A stretch of 64,000 nucleotides of DNA from Caulobacter rhizosphaerae. GTDB taxonomy: Bacteria; Pseudomonadota; Alphaproteobacteria; Caulobacterales; Caulobacteraceae. Below, piece by piece: positions 49,294 through 59,664 of the stretch. Position numbers and translations under genes: made by a program. The stretch's first letter is position 1; each line of letters begins with the position of its first letter. The stretch is taken from assembly GCF_010977555.1 (NCBI RefSeq), contig NZ_CP048815.1, forward strand, positions 3,588,501 to 3,652,500, given 5' to 3'. The notes under the pieces were generated by a model that ran no database searches, was not told where the DNA came from, and worked only from the letters and a program-made list of their open reading frames with translations.

Positions 49294-50114
49294 AGCACGG
49301 TCCGCCCGCCGTCGATCAGGATGTTCTGGCCGGTCATGTAGCTGGAGGCGGGCGAGCACAGGAACTGCACGGCCGACCGGTACTCCGAGGCCCCCGCCAT
49401 GCGGCCCATCGGGATCAGTTGGCTCAGCCGCCCGACGAAGTCGTCGGGATGGTCGTTGAACACGCCGCCCGGCGACAGGGCGTTGACCCGCACCCCCTGC
49501 CCCGCCCAGTAGCCGGCGAGGTAGCGGGTCAGGCCCACCAGTCCGGCCTTGACCACCGAATAGGTCACCGGCTTGACCGGCTGATCGCCCTCGGCGACCC
49601 CAACCTTGCGGTACAGGCGCTGGTCCGGCGCGATCACCGACAGGTCCGAAGCTATGTTGAGGATCACCCCGCCGCCCCGCCGCGCCATCTGGGCCCCCAT
49701 CACCCGGGCGCAGAGGAAGGCGCCGGTCAGGCCGACGGCGATCTGGAAATCCCAACTTTCCAGCGGAAAGTGCTCCAGGCGGCTCAGTTCCGGCCCGCCG
49801 GCGGCGGTGACCTTCGGGTCGACGGCGGCGTTGTTGACCAGCACGTCGATCGGACCCTGCGCTTCGAGCACGGCGCGGATGGAGTCTTCGGACGTGACAT
49901 CCAAGGCGGCGGCGACGACGCGGTCGCCGTGAGTCCCGCGGAGCGATGCGGCGGCGGCCTGCGCCGCGGCTAGGTCAAGATCGGTCAGGATCACCGTGGC
50001 GCCGATCTCCGCCAAGGCGGCGACGTGCTCCCGACCCAGCAGCCCGCCGGCGCCGGTCACCAGGGCGGTCTTGCCGGTCAGGTCGAAGGCGGCGAGGCCG
50101 ACGGGTTGCGTCAT
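49290..50114 (-). CDS. Short-chain dehydrogenase/reductase
   Basis: A 274-residue classical SDR. The NAD(P)-binding motif reads TGAGGLLGREH (replacing the common TGxxxGIG), then VNNAAVDP, the catalytic Ser in LNIASDLSVIAP, and YSVVK with Tyr and Lys. A distinctive PDQRLYRKVGVAEGDQPVKPV loop lies between Ser and Tyr and is longer than usual. The C-terminus ends with MTGQNILIDGGRTVL. The ATG has a GAGGAG site seven bases upstream. Ten bases separate it from the preceding gene. Substrate probably a keto sugar, unknown. Confidence 0.87.
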   Translation of the reverse strand: MTQPVGLAAFDLTGKTALVTGAGGLLGREHVAALAEIGATVILTDLDLAAAQAAAASLRGTHGDRVVAAALDVTSEDSIRAVLEAQGPIDVLVNNAAVDPKVTAAGGPELSRLEHFPLESWDFQIAVGLTGAFLCARVMGAQMARRGGGVILNIASDLSVIAPDQRLYRKVGVAEGDQPVKPVTYSVVKAGLVGLTRYLAGYWAGQGVRVNALSPGGVFNDHPDDFVGRLSQLIPMGRMAGASEYRSAVQFLCSPASSYMTGQNILIDGGRTVL

Positions 50115-50124
50115 TGCAGGCTCC

Positions 50125-50883
50125 TCACGTCCGCGTTTGGCCGCCATCGACCACCAGCACAGCGCCCGTGACGAAGCCGGCGCGTGGCGAGGCCAGAAAG
50201 GCCACAGCGTCGGCTACGTCTTCGGGCCGGCCTAGAACGCCCTGCGGCACGTCGCGGGCCAGCATGGCCGCGACCGCTTCGGGATTTTCAGCCGACTTGC
50301 GGTCCCAGGTCCCGCCTGGAAACAGGATGTTGCCCGGCGCGACGCCGTTGATGCGGATCCCTTCGGCGGCGAACGGACGCGACAGGCCGTTGATAGTGGC
50401 GTCCAGCGCGGCTTTGGCGGCGGAATAGGTCACGGGTGCGCCGAGCGCCTCGCGACCGCAGATCGACGAAACGCAGACGATCGCCCCGCCTCCCTCTCGC
50501 GCCAGCAGGGGCCTCGCCGCGCCGATCAGGTTGGTGGCCGTGAACAGGTTCAGTTCCATCACCCGCCGCCATTCGTCCGGCGTTTCGCGACCCGGCGCCA
50601 CGGAGGCTCCGGAGCCGGCGTTGGCGACAAGGACGTCCAGCCGCCCGAGCCGGGCCTGGACGGCGGCGACCAGGCGCTCGCAATCCTCCGGGTCGGAGAG
50701 ATCGGCGGCGTGGCCCCAGGCTGCGCGCCCGACCTCGATCACGGCCGCATCGAGACCCTCCTGCCCCCGGGCTGACAGGACCACCGTGCAGCCCTCCGCG
50801 GCTAGAGTCTTGGCGATGGCCAGGCCGATGCCGCGACTGGCGCCGCCGACCAGGGCGACCTTGCCGTCGAGCCGCAGCTTCAT
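50125..50883 (-). CDS. Short-chain dehydrogenase/reductase (FabG-like)
   Basis: A 252-residue classical SDR starting at MKLRLDGKVALVG. Motifs: GGASRGIG (TGxxxGIG type), VANAGSG (NNAG type), SSICGREALGAPVTYSAAKAAL with Ser, Tyr and Lys, and a C-terminal VTGAVLVVDGGQTRT. The start overlaps the preceding stop by four bases (ATGA). It is the fourth gene of the tight six-gene operon with the ThDP enzyme. A role as a keto-group reductase in the same pathway is inferred. Confidence 0.88.
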   Translation of the reverse strand: MKLRLDGKVALVGGASRGIGLAIAKTLAAEGCTVVLSARGQEGLDAAVIEVGRAAWGHAADLSDPEDCERLVAAVQARLGRLDVLVANAGSGASVAPGRETPDEWRRVMELNLFTATNLIGAARPLLAREGGGAIVCVSSICGREALGAPVTYSAAKAALDATINGLSRPFAAEGIRINGVAPGNILFPGGTWDRKSAENPEAVAAMLARDVPQGVLGRPEDVADAVAFLASPRAGFVTGAVLVVDGGQTRT

Positions 50884-51722
50884 GACCCCACCGCCAGGCT
50901 CAGGACGAGATCGCGATAGGTCCGCGCCGCGCCCAGGTGGTCCCCGTCGGCGGCCCGGGCGGTCTGCAGGATGAGAAAGCCGTCGTAGCCGACCTCGTCC
51001 AGCAGCCTGAAGACCGCCGGCAGGTCGGCGTCGCCCTCGCCCAGGGCCACGGTCGTGCCGCCCAGCACCCGGTCCTTGACGTGCACATTGATCAGCCGGG
51101 GCGCGAGCAGCGGAATTTCCTCGGCCGGCGCCCAACCCAGGCTGGCGCTGTTGCCGATGTCGAAATTGATCCCGAAGGCGTCGGCGGGAAAGCCCGCGAT
51201 GAACTGCGCCAAGCGGGCTGGCGGATAGTCGCATTCGAAGGCGATCCGTACGCCCAGTTCACGCAGCAACGGCGTCAGTTGGGCCAAGCCCTCGGCCAGG
51301 GCCGCTTCCTCGGCCGGCGTCGCCACCGAGCCATTGTCGACCAGCGGCACGACCACGATCGAGGCGCCGACCGCCGCGCCAGCCCGGATCACGCGCGCCA
51401 TCTCCTCGACCAGCGCCGTCCGGGTCGCGCCCGCAGCCTTCCAGAACGGCGCCTGCATGAAGCAGTCGCCGGTGATCGACGAAACGGCGACGCCGTGGGT
51501 GGTCGACAGGGCGACGATTTCGGCCCGGCCTTCGGCGGTCATCAGCGGATTGGCGGCCAGGTCGTCGTGATCCAGCGTCCACTCCAGCCGCGCGAAGCCC
51601 AAGTCCCGGGCCAACGCGAACTCGTCACGCCAATAAGGCCAGGGAAAGGCCTGGATCTTGCCGTCGATCTGCGGCGACAGCCGACCTTGCATGAAGCCGA
51701 TGCGGCGGGCCCGGTCGCTCAT
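50880..51722 (-). CDS. TIM-barrel sugar-phosphate isomerase/epimerase-like protein
   Basis: A 280-residue AP-endonuclease-2-type TIM barrel: GFMQGRLSP at the start, FARLEWTLDHD, SSITGDCFMQAPFW, VVVPLVDNGS, IAFECDYPPARL (Glu metal ligand), GINFDIGNSASLG, LINVHVKDRVLGG and a late FLILQTARA. The ExxxxD and HxxD-type metal ligands fit isomerases/epimerases of this superfamily (AP_endonuc_2). It sits between two SDR genes with four-base overlaps on both sides, so the three probably act in one pathway. The substrate is not clear. Confidence 0.82.
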   Translation of the reverse strand: MSDRARRIGFMQGRLSPQIDGKIQAFPWPYWRDEFALARDLGFARLEWTLDHDDLAANPLMTAEGRAEIVALSTTHGVAVSSITGDCFMQAPFWKAAGATRTALVEEMARVIRAGAAVGASIVVVPLVDNGSVATPAEEAALAEGLAQLTPLLRELGVRIAFECDYPPARLAQFIAGFPADAFGINFDIGNSASLGWAPAEEIPLLAPRLINVHVKDRVLGGTTVALGEGDADLPAVFRLLDEVGYDGFLILQTARAADGDHLGAARTYRDLVLSLAVGS

Positions 51723-52483
51723 GTCAGCCCCTTGGCGGTCCAGCCGCCGTCGATCACCAGGTCCTGCCCGGTCATGTAGCGCGACGCGTCCGACGCCAGG
51801 AAGATCGCCGCCCCGACCAGGTCCTCGACCTCGCCCCAGCGACCCAGGCAGGTGTGGCGGGCGCGGGCGGCGTGACGTTCGGGATCGGCGAAGCTGGCGG
51901 CGGTCATGTCGGTGTGGATATAGCCGGGGGCGAGCGCGTTGACCCGGATGCCGCGCGGCCCCAGATCGACCGCCAGGGCCTTGGTCAGCAGCCGCAAGCC
52001 GCCCTTGGCCGCCACGTAGCCCGGGTTGCCGGGAAAGCCGACGAGGCTGTTGATGCTGGTGACGTTGACGATGGATCCGCCCCCCTCTTCGCCTTGGGCC
52101 GCCATGTGCGGCGCCACCGCCAGGCAGGCGGCGTAGGCGGCGCGGAGATTGACGTCCAGCGTCGTGTCGAACGCGGCGAGGGCCTGATCCGGCGCGGCCG
52201 AAACGCTGACCCCTGCGGCGTTGACCAGCACGTCGATGCGACCGTGCTCGGCGACGATCCCGGCGACCAGCGCATCCAGCCCCGCGGCCACGTCGGCTGA
52301 CACATAGCGGACCGGCTGGCGAAACGGATCGCGCGGCGCCGGCGAGCGCGCCACGCCGACAACGCGGGCGCCGGCGCCGGCGAGGCCGTCGGCCAAGGCC
52401 GCGCCGATGCCCCGCGACGCGCCGGTCACCAGGGCGACCTTGCCCTCCAGCGAGAACAGCCGGGCCAGCGTGGGGCCTACCAT
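51719..52483 (-). CDS. Short-chain dehydrogenase/reductase
   Basis: A 254-residue classical SDR. Motifs are TGASRGIG, VNAAGVS (variant NNAG), NVTSINSLVGFPGNPGYVAAKGG (Ser-x-Tyr-x3-Lys), NALAPGYIHTDM and MTGQDLVIDGGWTAKGLT. The ATG overlaps the preceding ThDP gene by seven bases and its end overlaps the TIM-barrel gene by four. It probably reduces the product of the ThDP carboligase or a related keto sugar. Confidence 0.87.
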   Translation of the reverse strand: MVGPTLARLFSLEGKVALVTGASRGIGAALADGLAGAGARVVGVARSPAPRDPFRQPVRYVSADVAAGLDALVAGIVAEHGRIDVLVNAAGVSVSAAPDQALAAFDTTLDVNLRAAYAACLAVAPHMAAQGEEGGGSIVNVTSINSLVGFPGNPGYVAAKGGLRLLTKALAVDLGPRGIRVNALAPGYIHTDMTAASFADPERHAARARHTCLGRWGEVEDLVGAAIFLASDASRYMTGQDLVIDGGWTAKGLT

Positions 52484-54267
52484 TGGATGTCGGACAGCGG
52501 CGTCGAGGACAGCTTGCCGTCGGGCGAGATCACCGTCTTGACCGTCGGGCCCCGAGATTCGGCGCGATCGATGATCAGGTCCACGAAGATCGGCGCGGCC
52601 TCGGCGTCGAGGGCCGGCAGCAGGGCGTCCAGGGCGGCCAGGCTGTCGACACGGGCGTAGCGCAGGCCGAAGGCCGGGGCGACCTGGCCATAGTCGGGAA
52701 TGAACACGCCGGACTCGCGGCCCGCCCCGCCCACCGCGCCGAAGTGGCGGTTCTGCGACGCGTGGATCGAGGTGTAGCCGTCGTTGTTCAGGACGAAGAG
52801 TACGAAGCCCTTTGGCGCGTAGTGGCTCAGGGTCGCCAGTTCCTGGATGTTGAGCATCAGCCCGCCATCGGCCTCGACACAGACCACCCGACGGTCGGTG
52901 GCGAAGGCCGCGCCGATCGCTTGCGGCAGGCCCAAGCCCATGGCGCCCAGCGAGGCGCCGAAGAAGCAGCGGCTGTCCTCGCCCGGAGCGAAAAAGCGGA
53001 TGAAGGCTTCGATCGCCGAGCCCGAGCCGGTGGGCACGAACACCTTGCCCGCCGACCAGGCCGACAGGCGCTGAGCCACGCCGAAGACGTTGAGGCTATC
53101 GACGGTCAGGCGCTGGCGCTCGTCAGCCAGATATTCGGCGCGGCGGGCCTCGCACCAGGCGCGCCAGTCGGCGGCCATGGCGCTGGCCGCCGCCGAGGTG
53201 GCCTGGACGGCGGCCGGAAGGGTGGACAGGTCGGCCTTCAGCGCGCGGGTATCGGGCAGGCCCGCGAACTTGGCCAGTTCGCCGGCGTCGACGTCGACCA
53301 TCAGCCGCTCGGCCTGGGCTCCGAAGTCGTGACGTTGAAAGGCCGTGGTGCCCAGGTCCAGCCGCGCGCCCAGGAACAACACGCGGTCGGCCTGGTAGAG
53401 GATCTGGTTGGCCGAAAGCGGCGCCAGGCCGCCCGGCGCGCCAAAGTTCAGCGGATGGTGCGTGGGCAACTGATCGGCCGACAGCCAAGAGAACACCGCC
53501 GGAACGCCGTGCGCCTCCAGGAAGGCGCGCACCACTTGGCCGACCCCGGCCACGCGGCAGCCATTGCCGACATAAACCAGCGGCCGGCGGCCGCCCAGCA
53601 GCCAGGTCAGGGCTTCGGCCAGCGAGGCGGCGTCGGACGGGTCGGCGTCGCCGGCGATCCGGTCGCGTACCGCCTGGGCGGCCGCCAGTACATCTTCGGC
53701 CACATAGTCGATCACCAGGTTCTGGACGTCGAGCGGCAGTTCGACGAACACCGGTCCCGGCCGGCCGGTGAAGGCCTCGGCGAAGGTCTCGACCAGTTCA
53801 TCGCGAAAGCCTTCCGCAGTGACGCGGACGAAGCGCTTGACGCAGGGGCTGACCAAGTCGCGGGAACGGACTTCCTGGGCGCCGTGGGTGCGCGTGCCGA
53901 AGCTGTCGATGTCGGCCGTCTTGACCTGGCCGGCCAGGACGATGACCGGGGCGCTGTCGCCATAGGCCGAGCACAGGCTGGTGATGGTGTTGGTCACGCC
54001 CGGCCCCGCCGTGACCACCGCCAGACCGGCGACCCGATAGTCGGTCGCCTTGGCGTAGCCTTCAGCCGCGCCGGCGCAGGCCTGCTCATGCTGGTTGTAG
54101 ATAGCGGTCAGTCCGGAATGGGTCGAGACCGCCCGGTTCAAGTACATGGCCATCCCGCCCGTCAGGGTAAAGGCTGCGCGGACGCCCAGCGCCGCGGCCA
54201 GGTCCACCGCATACGAAGCGATATTACGCTCGGCCGCTGGCCGGATCGGGGGACGAGAAGGACTCAT
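52477..54267 (-). CDS. ThDP-dependent acetolactate-synthase-like enzyme, YerE-type candidate
   Basis: A 596-residue three-domain ThDP enzyme. The N-terminal PYR domain has the activator Glu in YNQHEQACAGAAEGYAKA and VTAGPGVTNTITSL. A central domain (about 200-340, GNGCRVAGVGQV) could bind FAD/nucleotide. The C-terminal PP domain has VEADGGLMLNIQELATL ... LNNDGYTSI (an A for the first Gly of GDG). It resembles IlvB but sits in a sugar cluster with RfbF/G/H, where YerE (yersiniose) attaches a two-carbon unit from pyruvate to a CDP-keto-deoxysugar. That analogy is inference. It is the first gene of the six-gene minus operon. Confidence 0.82.
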   Translation of the reverse strand: MSPSRPPIRPAAERNIASYAVDLAAALGVRAAFTLTGGMAMYLNRAVSTHSGLTAIYNQHEQACAGAAEGYAKATDYRVAGLAVVTAGPGVTNTITSLCSAYGDSAPVIVLAGQVKTADIDSFGTRTHGAQEVRSRDLVSPCVKRFVRVTAEGFRDELVETFAEAFTGRPGPVFVELPLDVQNLVIDYVAEDVLAAAQAVRDRIAGDADPSDAASLAEALTWLLGGRRPLVYVGNGCRVAGVGQVVRAFLEAHGVPAVFSWLSADQLPTHHPLNFGAPGGLAPLSANQILYQADRVLFLGARLDLGTTAFQRHDFGAQAERLMVDVDAGELAKFAGLPDTRALKADLSTLPAAVQATSAAASAMAADWRAWCEARRAEYLADERQRLTVDSLNVFGVAQRLSAWSAGKVFVPTGSGSAIEAFIRFFAPGEDSRCFFGASLGAMGLGLPQAIGAAFATDRRVVCVEADGGLMLNIQELATLSHYAPKGFVLFVLNNDGYTSIHASQNRHFGAVGGAGRESGVFIPDYGQVAPAFGLRYARVDSLAALDALLPALDAEAAPIFVDLIIDRAESRGPTVKTVISPDGKLSSTPLSDIQW

Positions 54268-54359
54268 GATGCAACCAAGCCGAAAACACCTGCATAGGCG
54301 GCGGACGGCGGCGCGATCAAGGTCGCCGTTTCAAAGCGGAAGACTTCGATCGAAACGCC

Positions 54360-55073
54360 CTAGGCGTCCGATTGATCGAGATAGCGCAGAAGCGCCGCTT
54401 CGGCGCCGTCCGGATCGCGGGCCTTGATGCTGTTGACGATCGCGGCGTGCGCCTGAAGCGCCAGGCGCCTTTGGGCGATTGTCGCGCTGGGCTCGACCTG
54501 GTGATCGCGCAGCCACCCCAGCATGGCCTCGGAGACCGCGTCGAAGATGGCGTTGCGCGAGATGGCGGCGATCTTGCCGTGGAAGCGCCGGTCGGCGGCG
54601 ATGAAGGCCTCGGCGTCACCGACAACAGCCGCCTGCTCCTCGACCAGCTGGCCGAGCTCCTCAATGTCGGCCGAATCGGCTTTCTGGGCCGCCTCCCGGA
54701 CCATGCCGCGTTCGAAGAACCGGCGGGCGTCCTTGAGATTCTCCAGCATGGTCGGCGAAGCCGACAGCATCAGCTGGGCGACGAGGTCGATTTGGCCGAC
54801 CGCGGCCTTGGCCGACAGCGGCCGCACCCGGGCCCGCTCGCCGTGCTTGATGGTGATCAGCCCCATATTGGCCAGGGCCTGCATGGCCTCGCGGATCGCC
54901 GGTCGGCCGACGCCGTAGCTGGCCATCAGCTCGCGTTCCGATGGCAAGGCATGCCCCGGAGGATACTCTCCCGAGGTGATCATCGCCTTGAGGCGGTCGA
55001 GGACATGGTCGGACAGCTTGCGCTTGACGATCGGCGCGGCGACCAGCCCTTCGTTTGACTTGCGAAGCGCCAT
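54360..55073 (-). CDS. GntR/FCD-family regulator, NanR-like
   Basis: A 237-residue transcription regulator starting at MALRKSNEGL. The N-terminal winged helix (about 18-80) reads KLSDHVLDRLKAMITSGEYPPGHALPSERELM..YGVGRPAIREAMQAL, close to NanR, followed by an HGERARVRPL wing. The FCD effector domain has FERGMVREAAQKAD and AADRRFHGKIAAISRN, with His residues suited to metal/ligand binding. It lies 92 bases upstream of the ThDP gene and about 170 bases downstream of the DUF1593 gene, both on the same strand. Either operon could be its target. Sialic-acid-like or sugar-acid effectors are plausible. Confidence 0.9.
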   Translation of the reverse strand: MALRKSNEGLVAAPIVKRKLSDHVLDRLKAMITSGEYPPGHALPSERELMASYGVGRPAIREAMQALANMGLITIKHGERARVRPLSAKAAVGQIDLVAQLMLSASPTMLENLKDARRFFERGMVREAAQKADSADIEELGQLVEEQAAVVGDAEAFIAADRRFHGKIAAISRNAIFDAVSEAMLGWLRDHQVEPSATIAQRRLALQAHAAIVNSIKARDPDGAEAALLRYLDQSDA

Positions 55074-55130
55074 GTCCGGAAACTGGAGCAAGGCGGGCTC
55101 GAAGTCCAGATCGTGGATTTGGACATGGCC

Positions 55131-55150
55131 GCGCGCCCTAAAGGGCGCGC
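55131..55150. other. 20-bp inverted repeat (8-bp arms)
   Basis: GCGCGCCC and GGGCGCGC flank a TAAA loop. It lies about 95 bases after the DUF1593 stop and about 58 bases before the regulator start. No T-run follows on either strand, so it may be an operator or a Rho-assisted terminator hairpin. Confidence 0.4.
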
Positions 55151-55243
55151 GAACACCCCACGCGCCAGCCTCCCCACGCCTCGCCCGCGTCAGGCGCCGC
55201 TCCACCCCGCGCGAGAGGCGAAGGCTGCGGCTGAGCCGGGCGC

Positions 55244-56680
55244 TCATGTCTTGGGCTCCACGGTGATGATCGCTCGCCGATAGGCGTAGAGCGCCGGTGT
55301 TCCGGCGTCCTTGGCCTCGAGAATTACGTGAAAGCGGGTGCGTTCGCTGACTTGCGGAACGGTGAAGCGCGTGTGCATCGGGTCCCCGCGCTGAAGCGCC
55401 AGTTCGGGCGAGCGGTTCAGCGCCTCGGATTCCCGGTACTGCCACCAGCTGTAGACGACCTTGTCGCCGTCAGGATCACGCGAGCCTTCGGCGTTCAGCT
55501 CGACCCGCTCGCCGGGCTTGGCGACGATCTCGACCGCCTCGCGGCCGCCCACGCCGTTCAGCACCAGTTGCGGATTGTGGTTCGCGCCCTTGTACGACTC
55601 CTGCAGCGTCCACTGGATGCGGGCGGCGAAATCGTTCTGGTAGGCCTCGCGCCAGCGCCAGATCGTGGCCTTGTTGTCCTGGTGCGGCTTGCCCTGGGCG
55701 TCAATCACGAAGTCGCTGGTGTCGGCCCAAAGTCCGTCCCATTCCGACACCTTGCCGTAACGGCCGCCCCAGCTACCGTAATCGGGATGTTCGGGCGAGC
55801 CCAGGCCGTTGGGGATCAGGTAGAGGAAGCTGGGCGTATCGCCTTCCATGATGAATTCGGGCAGCGGATACAGCGCCCCCAGCGGTCCCTTGCGGACGTT
55901 CTCCCGAGCCCACTCCCGCGACACCAGGCCAAAGTCGGGACCGTCGAAATAATAGAACCGGTCGCCGGACATGCCGCCCCAGGTCGACAGGTTGTAATGA
56001 CGATGGGCGTGGATGCTGGTGATCCAGAACAGGTCCGGAAAGTAGCGGCGGATCCAGCCGCCGGCGTTATCCTGGTCGGAGATCGAATAGACGCGCAGCT
56101 TGCTGACGAAGGCCGCGGTATCGGCCGCGGAGCGGGTGTTGCGGACGGTCCACAGCGCCTGCGCCAAGTCGACCGCGCCGCCCCATAGCGACAGATAGAC
56201 CGGACGCGGATCGGGCTTGTCGACCACCGTGATGATCCAGCGCGAGGCTTCCGTATCCTTGCCTTCGCCGACCCCGGCCATGCCGAACGCGCTGCTGCCG
56301 GCCTTGATCCGGTCCATCAGGAACTGGGTGTCGGGATAGTCCCTCGACTGGGCCCGCAGGTTCGGCAGCACTTGACCATAGGCGGCCACGCGAGCGCGGA
56401 TCTGTTCGGGCTGGACGCCGGTGCGCAGGTGCCGCGAACTGACCGCCAGCAGGCCCTCGACATCGAATTCGTTGGCGTAGAGCAGGAAGCGGACCATCGA
56501 TTCCTGGTCGTCGGGATCGCCGCCGATATCGGTCAGCATCATCACCCGGCTCTTGGGCGCGGCGGGCGCCGGAGCCGGCGCGGCGGCCTTCCGGGCGGGC
56601 GCAGCCTGGGTCGAAACGGCGCCGAGACCCAGCAGGACCATCGCCGCAGCGGCCGTCAGAAGTGAAAGGGAGCGGGTCAT
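55244..56680 (-). CDS. Secreted DUF1593 protein (nucleoside-hydrolase-like fold)
   Basis: A 478-residue exported protein starting at MTRSLSLL. The signal peptide spans about 26 residues, with an Ala/Pro linker following. The DUF1593 domain is nucleoside-hydrolase-like: VMMLTDIGGDPDDQESMVRFLLYANEFDVEGLL gives the Asp-rich metal motif, and ITSIHAHRHYNLSTWGG, SGDRFYYFDGPDF and EFIMEGDTPSFLYLIPNGL follow. The C-terminal Ig-like part (from about 380) includes DPDGDKVVYSWWQYRESEAL. The family is found in polysaccharide-degradation loci, where its glycoside substrate is unclear. Here it closes the sugar ABC/isomerase operon, so it may release the imported sugar. Confidence 0.85.
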   Translation of the reverse strand: MTRSLSLLTAAAAMVLLGLGAVSTQAAPARKAAAPAPAPAAPKSRVMMLTDIGGDPDDQESMVRFLLYANEFDVEGLLAVSSRHLRTGVQPEQIRARVAAYGQVLPNLRAQSRDYPDTQFLMDRIKAGSSAFGMAGVGEGKDTEASRWIITVVDKPDPRPVYLSLWGGAVDLAQALWTVRNTRSAADTAAFVSKLRVYSISDQDNAGGWIRRYFPDLFWITSIHAHRHYNLSTWGGMSGDRFYYFDGPDFGLVSREWARENVRKGPLGALYPLPEFIMEGDTPSFLYLIPNGLGSPEHPDYGSWGGRYGKVSEWDGLWADTSDFVIDAQGKPHQDNKATIWRWREAYQNDFAARIQWTLQESYKGANHNPQLVLNGVGGREAVEIVAKPGERVELNAEGSRDPDGDKVVYSWWQYRESEALNRSPELALQRGDPMHTRFTVPQVSERTRFHVILEAKDAGTPALYAYRRAIITVEPKT

Positions 56681-56768
56681 CGGCGGGTTTCCAGGAGAAC
56701 GGTCATGCGGCGGTTCGAGCGTCGAGGCGAACGCCCTGGACACCCGCCCAGGAGTCGCCGGCGCATCG

Positions 56769-57749
56769 TCAGTAGGACGAGTACAGCGCGGCCTGGGCCA
56801 GGCGCAGGGCCTCCAGGGCGTCCTGCCGGTCCTGGGCGGCCTGCAGGGCCTCGAAATCCAGCTTGTCCAGCGCCCGGTCGATCACCTTGAGGAAGTCGAT
56901 GGCCATGCGGGCCGCCGTGACGCTGTCCTCTCGGAAGGGGAACTGGTCCAGCTGCCAGACGCCGTCCCACTTGTTTTTACGCAGCACGTGGAAGAACTCG
57001 AACAGCTCGATCGGGTGGACCGTGCCGGCCACCATGTCGTCGTCCCAGCCGCGCATGTTGTCGTTGACGTCCATGCCGAACAGCCGGCCGTGGTCGATGG
57101 CCAGTTGGGCGGCGTCCGCCGGCGACTCGCCGCCGTACAGCGAGTGGCCGAAGTCGAGCAGGATGCCGATGTTGGGCAGGCCGATCTTCTCGATGCCCAA
57201 CAAGGTGCGGGCCACCGAATCGTAGCTCATGTGCACGCGGGGCTCGCGCGGCTTGTACTCGATGACGAACTTCAGGTCGGGGTTCTGGCTGGCCAGCTCG
57301 CCGACGCCGTCCATCGACATCCGCCACAGCTTGTGATGATCGACCTGGAATGGATAATCCCAGCCGTCCTGGCCCGGCCACAGCTTGACATAGTCGGCCC
57401 CGAACCGGCGCACGACATTGGCCGCGTCGTTGATCAGTTCATTGGCCCGGCGCCGCACGCCCGGATCGGGATTGGTGAAGGCCCCCTTGGCGAATTCGCG
57501 GGTATAGATCTCGGGGGTGATCCCGATGACCCCCAGATTGTTGCGCTTCAGCGCGACCTCGACCTCATCGAGGCTGAGCTTGGGATCGACGAACGGGTAG
57601 TTCAGGTCGACCACCGACAGCTCGCCCACCTGCCCGGCCTTGTCGATCGCCTCGATCAGGCTGACCGGCGGACCGTAGCCGTCTGTGGCGTAGCGGTCGA
57701 CATAGGTCGCGAAGTGCCAGATGCCGGCCCCGAACCTTGGCTTGCTCAT
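56769..57749 (-). CDS. Xylose-isomerase-like TIM-barrel sugar isomerase
   Basis: A 326-residue TIM barrel beginning [13 protein letters not shown]. Residues resembling xylose/L-rhamnose isomerase-type enzymes: [67 protein letters not shown] (Glu and His metal ligands), [18 protein letters not shown] (Asp, His), [18 protein letters not shown] and [13 protein letters not shown]. Four acidic/His metal ligands appear intact. It is adjacent to the ABC transporter and close to a split transketolase, as expected for an isomerase in pentose/branched-pentose catabolism. The true substrate is unknown. Confidence 0.85.
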   Translation of the reverse strand: MSKPRFGAGIWHFATYVDRYATDGYGPPVSLIEAIDKAGQVGELSVVDLNYPFVDPKLSLDEVEVALKRNNLGVIGITPEIYTREFAKGAFTNPDPGVRRRANELINDAANVVRRFGADYVKLWPGQDGWDYPFQVDHHKLWRMSMDGVGELASQNPDLKFVIEYKPREPRVHMSYDSVARTLLGIEKIGLPNIGILLDFGHSLYGGESPADAAQLAIDHGRLFGMDVNDNMRGWDDDMVAGTVHPIELFEFFHVLRKNKWDGVWQLDQFPFREDSVTAARMAIDFLKVIDRALDKLDFEALQAAQDRQDALEALRLAQAALYSSY

Positions 57750-57795
57750 GATCGCGTTACTCCAGACTGGACCCACCGCGCCAGGGCCGAGGCGG

Positions 57796-59664
<1,869 letters not shown>

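Noticed and set aside
52483..54297. 604-codon plus-strand frame
   Set aside because: Shadow of the ThDP enzyme, which has clear catalytic motifs on the minus strand.
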